Source: Pararhodobacter oceanensis
Lineage (GTDB): Bacteria; Pseudomonadota; Alphaproteobacteria; Rhodobacterales; Rhodobacteraceae
Direction of reading: 5' to 3'
Assembly (NCBI RefSeq): GCF_003076755.1
Contig: NZ_QDKM01000013.1
Span: 1-64,000 of the forward strand
DNA length: 64,000 nt
Position numbers and translations under genes: made by a program. Shown piece after piece: positions 58,032 to 64,000 of the stretch. Position 1 is the stretch's first letter; the number at the start of each line of letters is the position of its first letter. The notes beneath the pieces are model-generated. The model worked only from the letters and a program-made list of their open reading frames with translations, had not been told where the DNA came from and did no database searches.

Positions 58032-58496
58032 CTAGCCCTCGCGGTCACGGCGCAGCGATTGAAACACCCCTTGCACCAGCCCGTGCAGATTGAGCACCGC
58101 GAAGATCAGCACGCTGATAAAGGCCGCTTCTTTCAGATAGCCCAGCCCGCAGGCGACACCAATCGTGCCGGCGCCCCAGATCGCCGCGCCGCTGGCGACA
58201 CCGCGCAGCCGCCCACTTTCATCACTAGTCATGATTGCGCCGGCGCCCAGAAATCCGATGCCTCCGACGATCCCCTGTATCAGCCGCGTCGGGTCCATCA
58301 CCAGATCCGAATCATTCCCCGGCGCGCCCGCCGCGAATTTCAGCGTCACCACCATTAGTGCCGCCGAGGCCATGGCGACCAGCAAGTAAGACTGCGCGCC
58401 CAAGGGTTTGTTCTTGATCTCGCGGTCAATGCCGATCAGCAATCCGCAGCTTCCGGCGAATAGGGTGCGTAAAATGAACTCCGGAAACTCAATCAT
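58032..58496 (-). CDS. MgtC/SapB-family membrane protein
   Basis: The 154-residue protein has about four to five hydrophobic helices and the MgtC family signatures GLLIGIDREIKNKPLGAQSY (about 18-37) and GIVGGIGFLGAGAIM (about 72-86). It lacks the soluble C-terminal domain of Salmonella MgtC. Family members modulate Mg limitation, acid survival and ATP synthase in some bacteria; function here is unknown. The ATG at 58496 overlaps the BON gene stop by 8 bp, so the two are translationally coupled. Confidence 0.9.
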   Translation of the reverse strand: MIEFPEFILRTLFAGSCGLLIGIDREIKNKPLGAQSYLLVAMASAALMVVTLKFAAGAPGNDSDLVMDPTRLIQGIVGGIGFLGAGAIMTSDESGRLRGVASGAAIWGAGTIGVACGLGYLKEAAFISVLIFAVLNLHGLVQGVFQSLRRDREG

Positions 58497-58899
58497 CGCG
58501 CTGGGTGGGGTTTGACCGGCCGACCTGCAAATTGTCCTGCACCTGCTCGACGCCTGCGACCTCGCCCGCACGCTTAGCCGCGAGGCGCTTCGCCTCTGCC
58601 GAGGCCACCGTCCCGCCAAGGATCACATGCCGATCCGAGACCGAGACCTTGATATGGGCGGCGTCAATCTGCGTCTCCTGCGCCAAGGCGCGATGGACCT
58701 CTTGCACGATCCGGTCGCTCAGGGCGTCCCCCTTAGCGGGCAGATCGGCGCGCTCCCAATAGCCGCCGCGCGCGCCTTGATGCGCAGGGTCACGCTGGTA
58801 AGAGCCGGGTTTGAGGCCCGGATCTCGGCGGCGCGGGTCGATCTCCGGCTCAGGCGTGTCGGGATCAACTGCGCTGCGGTGTGGCGGTGGAGTGGTCAT
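58489..58899 (-). CDS. BON-domain protein
   Basis: The 136-residue protein has a Pro/Asp/Arg-rich N-terminal half and a single BON domain in the last 75 residues: LSDRIVQEVHRALAQET (about 60-76), then IKVSVSDRHVILGGTVASAE and the terminal VEQVQDNLQV. BON domains bind phospholipid or act in osmotic and envelope stress. No signal peptide is evident. Start at 58899 behind GGAGGA; longer frame rejected. Co-transcribed with the MgtC-like gene and divergent from an SDR gene often linked to general stress. Confidence 0.88.
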   Translation of the reverse strand: MTTPPPHRSAVDPDTPEPEIDPRRRDPGLKPGSYQRDPAHQGARGGYWERADLPAKGDALSDRIVQEVHRALAQETQIDAAHIKVSVSDRHVILGGTVASAEAKRLAAKRAGEVAGVEQVQDNLQVGRSNPTQRDD

Positions 58900-59180
58900 C
58901 GTCGGTCCTCCTGTTGCAGGCCGGGTCTTGCGCACAGACGGGATGTCACCAATCCGCCGCGCAGCAAGCGGCAAGGCGCAAAGCGGCAATAGGCAAACCC
59001 GCATCCCCCCAAAGCGGTTCCCTCCGCCGCCACCGCTCTCGCCAAATCGTGAGCACCGCCCCTCGAGTATGCAGGCCCCCAACCTCGGAACCAATACCCC
59101 GGGCTTCGGTTCTTATCCGTGAAACAGGTGCCGAAAGCCCCGTGTTCGCGGCGCCTCCAGATGCAACCCAAGAGGCCGCT

Positions 59181-60032
59181 ATGACACAGGATTTTCATCC
59201 CATGCAAAGCCCGCAGCGCCAGCCGGGGATCGAGAGCAAAATAGACCCCGCGCCCGAGTATATGCCCCGCTACCAAGGCTCCGGGCGGCTCAAAGGCAAG
59301 GTCGCGCTGATCACCGGTGGAGATTCCGGGATTGGCCGCGCCACCGCGATCCTCTACGCCCGTGAGGGCGCGAATGTCGCGATAGTCTATAAGGACGAGG
59401 AGGGAGACGCGGAAAAGACCAAGGATCTGATCGAAGAGGAAGGCGCTCAGGTCCTGCTGATCCCTGGCGATATCGGCGAGAAATCCTTTTGCAAATCGGC
59501 GGTCAAACAGACTATCGACGCCTTCGGGCAACTCGATATATTGGTGAACAACGCCGGCGAGCAACACGCGCAGGATACCCCTGAAGACATCGAGGAAGCG
59601 CAGATCGAGCGCACCTTCCGCACCAACATTTTCGGCACGATTTTCATGACACAGGAAGCGCTGCCGCATCTTAAAACGGGCTCGCGGATCATCTGTCTGA
59701 CCTCGATCACCGCCTATAAAGGGCAGGATCTGCTGATTGATTACGCCTCCACCAAAGGCGCAATACTGGCCTTCCTGCGCGCGATGGCCAGCAAATTGGC
59801 GCCCGAGGGCATTCTGGTGAACGGCGTTGCCCCCGGCCCGATCTGGACGCCGCTGATCCCCGCCTCCTTCCCGAAAGACGCCGTCGAGGACTTCGGGCAA
59901 GATTCTCCCCTTGGCCGCCCGGGCCAGCCGAATGAGGTCGCCCCCGCCCTGTTGTTTCTGGCCTGTGAGGACTCCTCCTATATGACCGGTCAGGTCCTGC
60001 ACCCCAACGGCGGCACATTGGTCGGCGGCTGA
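59181..60032 (+). CDS. Short-chain dehydrogenase/reductase (general-stress YhdF/YghA-like)
   Basis: The 283-residue SDR has an N-terminal extension with PRYQGSGRLKGK, then the NAD(P) motif TGGDSGIG (45-52), NNAG (about 123-126) and the catalytic Ser175, Tyr188 and Lys192 (YASTK). This longer subgroup (YhdF/YdaD/YghA) reduces aldehydes and is tied to the general stress response in several bacteria. The ATG at 59181 is used because homology begins there; the frame is open to 58881. Divergent from the BON/MgtC-like pair and 26 bp before the DUF305 gene. Confidence 0.92.
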   Translation: MTQDFHPMQSPQRQPGIESKIDPAPEYMPRYQGSGRLKGKVALITGGDSGIGRATAILYAREGANVAIVYKDEEGDAEKTKDLIEEEGAQVLLIPGDIGEKSFCKSAVKQTIDAFGQLDILVNNAGEQHAQDTPEDIEEAQIERTFRTNIFGTIFMTQEALPHLKTGSRIICLTSITAYKGQDLLIDYASTKGAILAFLRAMASKLAPEGILVNGVAPGPIWTPLIPASFPKDAVEDFGQDSPLGRPGQPNEVAPALLFLACEDSSYMTGQVLHPNGGTLVGG

Positions 60033-60058
60033 TCCCCCAAAGCCAACCCGAGGTTCAC

Positions 60059-60907
60059 ATGACCTACACACGCTTCTTCCTGATGATCGCCAGTTCGACG
60101 CTGGTGATGTTCGGCCTGATGTATCTCAACACCTATCTGCTCAGCCATGTGTTCTGGTCCGAAACCCGCGCCTATATGGCGCTGGTGATGGGCGCGGCGA
60201 TGGCGATTGTGATGCTGGGCTTCATGTTCAAAATGTATCCCAGCCCCTCGGCGAATATCGCGATTCTGGCAGCCTCTGCGGTGATATTCGGCGGCGCGCT
60301 CTGGCTCGTGCGCGCGCAGGTGACGGTCGAGGACCGCTCGTATTTGCGCGCGATGATCCCGCATCATTCGATTGCCATCATGACCTCGACCCGCGCCAAT
60401 CTATCCGACCCCCGCGTGCGCGATCTGGCCGATGCGATCATCTATGCGCAGGACCGCGAGATTGCCGAAATGCGCTATCTGATTGACCGCGTACAGCCCG
60501 CGCCCGCACCGCAACCCGCCCCTGAGGCCGCGCAGGTGGAGTCGCTGCAAGAGGCCATCTCGACGCCCCAACTCTCGACCCTCGCCCCGCAATTCATCAC
60601 CGGCGCCGACCTGCAACAGGCCTTCCCGCAAAGCGCGACCTGCGGCTTTCACTACACGCCGGACAGCGATCCGGTGCTGGCGATCGGCACCGAGACGGGC
60701 GAGACCTCGGCGATCGTCAAGCTCAGCGGCGATCTGGTGCGGTTGCAGGCCGAAAACCCGATGCGCTTTACCACCGATGGCGCCGAAATCGCCCTCACCG
60801 CGCGCGACGATGGCCCGCTGGAAAGCGCAGGCGAAGCGGTGCTGACGATGAATCTGGATGGCGGCGGGCGCCGTGGCTACAGCGGCTTTTATCGCTGTGC
60901 GGGCTGA
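60059..60907 (+). CDS. DUF305 membrane protein
   Basis: The 282-residue protein has three N-terminal membrane helices (FFLMIASSTLVMFGLMYLNT, then ALVMGAAMAIVMLGFMF and IAILAASAVIFGGALWLV). A periplasmic DUF305 domain follows with the metal-binding-like MIPHHSIAIM (about 100-109) and YAQDREIAEMRYLI (about 128-141). After a Pro/Ala linker comes an unassigned C-terminal domain with paired Cys (TCGFHY and FYRCAG). The HH and acidic residues may bind copper or another metal. It probably follows the SDR gene in one transcript. Confidence 0.88.
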   Translation: MTYTRFFLMIASSTLVMFGLMYLNTYLLSHVFWSETRAYMALVMGAAMAIVMLGFMFKMYPSPSANIAILAASAVIFGGALWLVRAQVTVEDRSYLRAMIPHHSIAIMTSTRANLSDPRVRDLADAIIYAQDREIAEMRYLIDRVQPAPAPQPAPEAAQVESLQEAISTPQLSTLAPQFITGADLQQAFPQSATCGFHYTPDSDPVLAIGTETGETSAIVKLSGDLVRLQAENPMRFTTDGAEIALTARDDGPLESAGEAVLTMNLDGGGRRGYSGFYRCAG

Positions 60908-60931
60908 GCTTTGTCGACGCGCCCGTTGCTG

Positions 60932-60954
60932 ATCACCGGCGTATCGCTGGTGAT
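60932..60954. terminator. Hairpin after the DUF305 gene
   Basis: ATCACCGGCG (60932-60941) pairs with CGCTGGTGAT (60945-60954) around a 3-nt loop with one mismatch, 25 bp after the DUF305 stop. It has no U-run, so it is at best a partial terminator. Confidence 0.4.
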
Positions 60955-61141
60955 TCGACGCAGAATTGCTAACAGGAATAGCGCCGGTTAAGCCTGCGAC
61001 GGGCGGCTAATCTGAAACCTATGCCAATGCTGGCGATAGGTATGCTGTTCGCTATGGATCATCCCTGCTTCGAGACAAATCGCTAATATTCTGTGTGAAC
61101 GCCCAGGCGAATCGAGCATTCCATGCATCGGCTTCAGGCAT

Positions 61142-61474
61142 CTATCTCAGGATTGCCGCAAGAACGAACGCAGCGAGTGCCACCACCACCAAGACAGCGA
61201 TCACGATCGGAATTCCGCGCGTCCGTTGCGCAGATGCAGTCGGGTTTGACGCTTCCGGCGCAGCGACACCCGCCGGCGGGGTTGGTCGCTCGATGACCTC
61301 GCGGTGGAAGGCTGTGCGAATCTCGTCACCTGTCGGAGGGGCTCCGGCAGCTTCGGCGTCGGTCCCGAGTGGAGCTGCAGCTGGATCGGGGAAAGCGACC
61401 TTGTCGCCAGCATTCCCGTGATCGATCTCCTCACGTAGCTGCGCTGTGGTTTTGGCTGTTGGTTTATCATTCAT
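61142..61474 (-). CDS. Small membrane-anchored protein, unknown function
   Basis: The 110-residue protein has a soluble N-terminal part rich in Ala, Pro and Asp (with GDEIRTAFHREVIERPTPPA, about 48-67) and a single C-terminal membrane helix (GIPIVIAVLVVVALAAFVLA, about 87-106), so it is tail-anchored or type II. I do not recognise the family. The start at 61474 (MNDKPTAKTT) is preceded by GAGCGAGA; the frame extends to 61549. No neighbour suggests a function; codon use is normal for the window. Confidence 0.55.
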   Translation of the reverse strand: MNDKPTAKTTAQLREEIDHGNAGDKVAFPDPAAAPLGTDAEAAGAPPTGDEIRTAFHREVIERPTPPAGVAAPEASNPTASAQRTRGIPIVIAVLVVVALAAFVLAAILR

Positions 61475-61779
61475 GACATATCTCGCTCTTCCAAACCGGC
61501 TTGAGACCGGCGCGCCGACACTCCCACAATAATTACCATAGGGAGGCACCTGCGCTGGTGAGCGAAAGCGCCTCGGCTGGCACGGTGTTTTCTAAGAAAC
61601 AACACAGAAGCCCCGCCATAGTTCCGCCGCCACCGACATTCAGACGACCTGCGATCGGCTCCCTCAGAAACGCTGGCTTGGTAAAAACGATGCATCCGCA
61701 GCTAGCGACGCGTTGCAGATGGAGATTTTTTGGAACCACGGCCGCTCTCTTACGTTTTAGTCATACGGAGGTTGAAACC
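61475..61779. other. Intergenic region before the molybdopterin subunit gene
   Basis: About 305 bp separating divergent genes. It should contain promoters for both. A CGGAGG ribosome site (about 61766-61771) precedes the ATG at 61780. No operator-like repeat was recognised. Confidence 0.4.
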
Positions 61780-64000
61780 ATGTTAAAGTTTTCCCGCCGA
61801 GACTTTCTTCGGACGGCGGCATCCACAGCGGTCGCGATTCACGTCATCCCATTGCGCGACGCTCTGGCAGATTTGCAAACTGCGCCCCAAAACCAGCCGC
61901 CGAACTGGATACGCGACGGGCGGATTAGGTTTCGCCAAGATGGTATCCCCAAGGTCACCGGGAACAAAGTTTTCGCCATCGACATCCGCGCACGCGACAT
62001 GCCCGGATGGCCGGACCGCCAGTCGCATGCGCTGATGCTGCGCGCCGACCGCATCGACCGACGCTTTGAAGGCGTCAATGACACTCTTTTGCCCGGCGAT
62101 TTGCGCGCGGATGTAATTGTGCGCGACTCCGATGTGCAGCGCGACGGCGTCAGCATGACAGAAGAGGATTTCTACGGACGTCTCCTGCTGCCAACCGGCG
62201 AAGCTCCGCGCTATCTAGGTCAGCCGGTGGCGCTGTTGATTTATCATGACTACGCCCGCTTCCGGCGTGCCAAACGCCTACTGCAATTCAACCCCGACGC
62301 GCTGTCTTGGGGCGAGCCAGTGACACCGCCAGCTCTCGACCCTTACGGCGGCGCGCGTTTCGTGCGGGTCGGCGGTGAAACGCCCGACGCTCCCGACCGC
62401 TTCTCGCCCCTGGCCGATACGCTGGTGTTTGCCGACTTCGAAAATGGGAGCCCCTGGCCCGCTCCTGACGCACAGGGCGATGCAAGCGCACAAGCTATGG
62501 CTCATGCCGCCATCTTGCGCGCGGAACTGGACGCGCCTCCCGACGGCTGGGCCGTCTATCACGGGCGCTATGCCTCGCAGTTCGTCGATCCCGCCGCGCT
62601 GGAGCCAGACAATGGCAATGCTTGGTATGATGCCGATAGTGGCGCCCTGCACGTGGTCGTGGGCACGCAATCGCCCTTCACCAATGCCGACCACATCGAG
62701 AAAATGGTCGAGAGCAGCCGCTTTGCGCTGAGCGAATTGCACCTGCATCCCGGTTATACGGTGGGCTACGGCCAGAAAGAGCATCACGTTCTGCCCTATT
62801 ATGTCGCGCTCGCCGCGCTCTATGGCGAGGGTCGGCCGGTACGCCTTGCGCTCGACCGCTACGCGCATTTTCAGGGTGCGCTCAAACGCCATCCCATCGA
62901 CACCGAGATGGCGCTGGCAGTGGATCGCGAGACGGGGCTCTTTCAGTCTTTCGCCGCTGACCTGCGGGCGAACGGCGGCGGGGTGAAGAACTTCAGTCCC
63001 TCGGTGGGACAGGTCGCGGCAAGCGCCTTACAGGGCATTCACTATTTCCCCAAATCCGACATCACGGTGCAGGTCGAGGCCTCACGCGCCCCTACCGCTG
63101 GATCCATGCGCGGCTATGGAACTCTGCAATCCATGGTTGCCTTTGAACTCCTCGTCGATGAGGTGGCGCATGATCTGCAGCTCGATCCGATCGAGTTGCG
63201 GCGCCGCAACCTGATGCACAGCGGCATGAAGAACACCCAAGGTGCGATCCCAGCAGGCACCATGCGCGCGGGGGAACTGCTTGATGCCGCCGCGCGCGAT
63301 CTTCTGTGGACCGGACGCATCGAGCGCAAGCAGCAGTTCGAGGCCGAGAACGCAGGATATCGCTACGGCGTCGGCGTGTCCTGCGTGCAAAAGGACTACG
63401 GCACTGGCGCCGAAGCGGCTCTGGTCCAACTTGAAATCACCCCCGAGGGCGAGTTGCACATGCGCCATGTTGCTTCGGAAATCGGCTGCGGCTCCACCAC
63501 CTCGCAAATGCTGATGACCAAGCGCCATCTCGGGCGTTACTGCGACCACGTGAACTTCGCGGTGACGGATTGGCCCAGCCTGCCCCTAACCAGCAATGAT
63601 GAACCCTATACGATGTCGCAAGACGAGCAGGACGAGGCCTTGCAGGATCCGCATTGGGTGCCACGCATCACCTCGCCGCGCAGCGCATCCAATTCTGCAT
63701 ATTATTTCAGTCATGCCACCGAAGAGGCCGCGCGGCTGCTGTTCGATCTGGGCCTCTGGCAGGCCGCGCTCAGCATCTGGCAAGAGGGCATCGGTGGCGG
63801 TCAAGCCGGACCATTGGCGGTGCGCCGCGATCAGGCAGAATGGCGTGAGGGATATCTCGCCGCCGGTTCGCTGCAGCCACTCAGCTTTGTCGACCTTGCC
63901 CGCCGCGCCCATGAGCGCGGGCTGATCACTGGCGTCACGGTCCATACCTTCAATCGCTGGGCTTGGGCGACCGCAGAATTCGACGTCGAGGGCACGCCCG
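61780..64000 (+). CDS. Molybdopterin-binding subunit of a xanthine dehydrogenase-family enzyme, Tat-exported (partial)
   Basis: The frame is open from the ATG at 61780 to the window end (740 codons). It starts with a twin-arginine signal, SRRDFLRTAAST, so the enzyme is periplasmic. The remainder resembles the large subunit of aldehyde/isoquinoline-type molybdenum hydroxylases: KVTGNKVFAIDIRARDMPGW after the signal, SPFTNADHIEKMVESS, GYGQKEHHVLPYYVALAALY, and PTAGSMRGYGTLQSMVAFEL with the substrate-channel Arg. The C-terminal active-site Glu region is beyond the window. The CGG ribosome site is good. Its FAD/Fe-S partners are not in view; the substrate may be an aldehyde or an aromatic N-heterocycle. 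Confidence 0.87.
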   Translation, partial: MLKFSRRDFLRTAASTAVAIHVIPLRDALADLQTAPQNQPPNWIRDGRIRFRQDGIPKVTGNKVFAIDIRARDMPGWPDRQSHALMLRADRIDRRFEGVNDTLLPGDLRADVIVRDSDVQRDGVSMTEEDFYGRLLLPTGEAPRYLGQPVALLIYHDYARFRRAKRLLQFNPDALSWGEPVTPPALDPYGGARFVRVGGETPDAPDRFSPLADTLVFADFENGSPWPAPDAQGDASAQAMAHAAILRAELDAPPDGWAVYHGRYASQFVDPAALEPDNGNAWYDADSGALHVVVGTQSPFTNADHIEKMVESSRFALSELHLHPGYTVGYGQKEHHVLPYYVALAALYGEGRPVRLALDRYAHFQGALKRHPIDTEMALAVDRETGLFQSFAADLRANGGGVKNFSPSVGQVAASALQGIHYFPKSDITVQVEASRAPTAGSMRGYGTLQSMVAFELLVDEVAHDLQLDPIELRRRNLMHSGMKNTQGAIPAGTMRAGELLDAAARDLLWTGRIERKQQFEAENAGYRYGVGVSCVQKDYGTGAEAALVQLEITPEGELHMRHVASEIGCGSTTSQMLMTKRHLGRYCDHVNFAVTDWPSLPLTSNDEPYTMSQDEQDEALQDPHWVPRITSPRSASNSAYYFSHATEEAARLLFDLGLWQAALSIWQEGIGGGQAGPLAVRRDQAEWREGYLAAGSLQPLSFVDLARRAHERGLITGVTVHTFNRWAWATAEFDVEGTP

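Noticed and set aside
58881-59180. N-terminal extension of the SDR frame
   Set aside because: The frame is open by chance across the divergent promoter region and the BON gene start; homology starts at 59181.

Overview
This window looks like part of an extrachromosomal replicon (plasmid or chromid) of an alphaproteobacterium of the Rhodobacteraceae/Roseobacter type. The grounds are a complete repABC cassette with the parS palindrome and counter-transcribed RNA position typical of alphaproteobacterial repABC plasmids, GC-rich coding sequence, TRAP transporters, and accessory genes packed into operons with many 4-bp ATGA start/stop overlaps. No rRNA, tRNA or CRISPR array was seen.

Layout. (1) 1-835: end of the preceding region and a dead IS6-family remnant. 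(2) 889-7740: one minus-strand operon with a CocE/NonD-type hydrolase, a complete TRAP transporter (large membrane, small membrane and binding subunits), a sulfatase-superfamily hydrolase and a TetR regulator. It looks like import and hydrolysis of one unknown organic compound. (3) 8102-11855: periplasmic ligand-binding protein, cytochrome P450 and [2Fe-2S] ferredoxin, with a divergent TetR regulator; the ABC permease and ATPase and the ferredoxin reductase are missing locally. (4) 12313-18480: the replication/partition backbone repA-repB-repC, three perfect parS palindromes, a serine recombinase and an unrecognised plasmid protein. (5) 18507-22016: a decayed stretch with phosphoesterase and IS5-family fragments, a Fic protein and one small orphan gene. 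(6) 22017-25769: a ferric-iron-type (Fbp/Afu-like) ABC transporter, followed by the second IS6 remnant.

(7) 26583-48672 is a metal-homeostasis island. It holds zinc uptake (znuA-zevA-zevB divergent from zur-znuC-znuB, with a candidate Zur operator between them), a manganese/zinc-type ABC transporter with two permeases, an arsenate module (ArsR fused to a low-molecular-weight phosphatase-type arsenate reductase, then a GAPDH-like enzyme and the ArsJ exporter), NnrS followed by a nitrate/sulfonate-type ABC transporter, and a six-gene iron operon (imelysin, bfd, bfr, di-haem DUF1111 protein, second imelysin-like protein, DUF1513 protein). (8) 49093-53214: a hydroxycinnamate (ferulate/coumarate-type) catabolic operon under a MarR regulator. 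(9) 53686-54243: IS66 and IS21 debris. (10) 54247-57032: secreted alpha/beta hydrolase, GST, DUF1428 protein and a divergent HxlR regulator. (11) 57040-57520: a wrecked XRE/MmyB-type regulator gene cut by a third IS6 fragment. (12) 57530-61474: envelope/stress genes (DUF3008, MgtC-like, BON, SDR, DUF305, a small membrane protein). (13) 61780 to the end: a Tat-exported molybdopterin-binding xanthine-dehydrogenase-family subunit that runs off the window.

The three IS6 remnants lie in the same orientation and divide the window into two blocks: replication plus organic-compound modules, and metals plus aromatics. This suggests past assembly through IS6-type cointegration. The best candidates for under-described biology are the six-gene iron operon that joins periplasmic imelysins and a di-haem protein to cytoplasmic bacterioferritin and its ferredoxin, the TRAP-hydrolase-sulfatase operon, the binding protein plus P450 unit without its ABC partners, and the NnrS-linked ABC transporter. 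All functions are inferred by reading sequence and family motifs; no database search was run.
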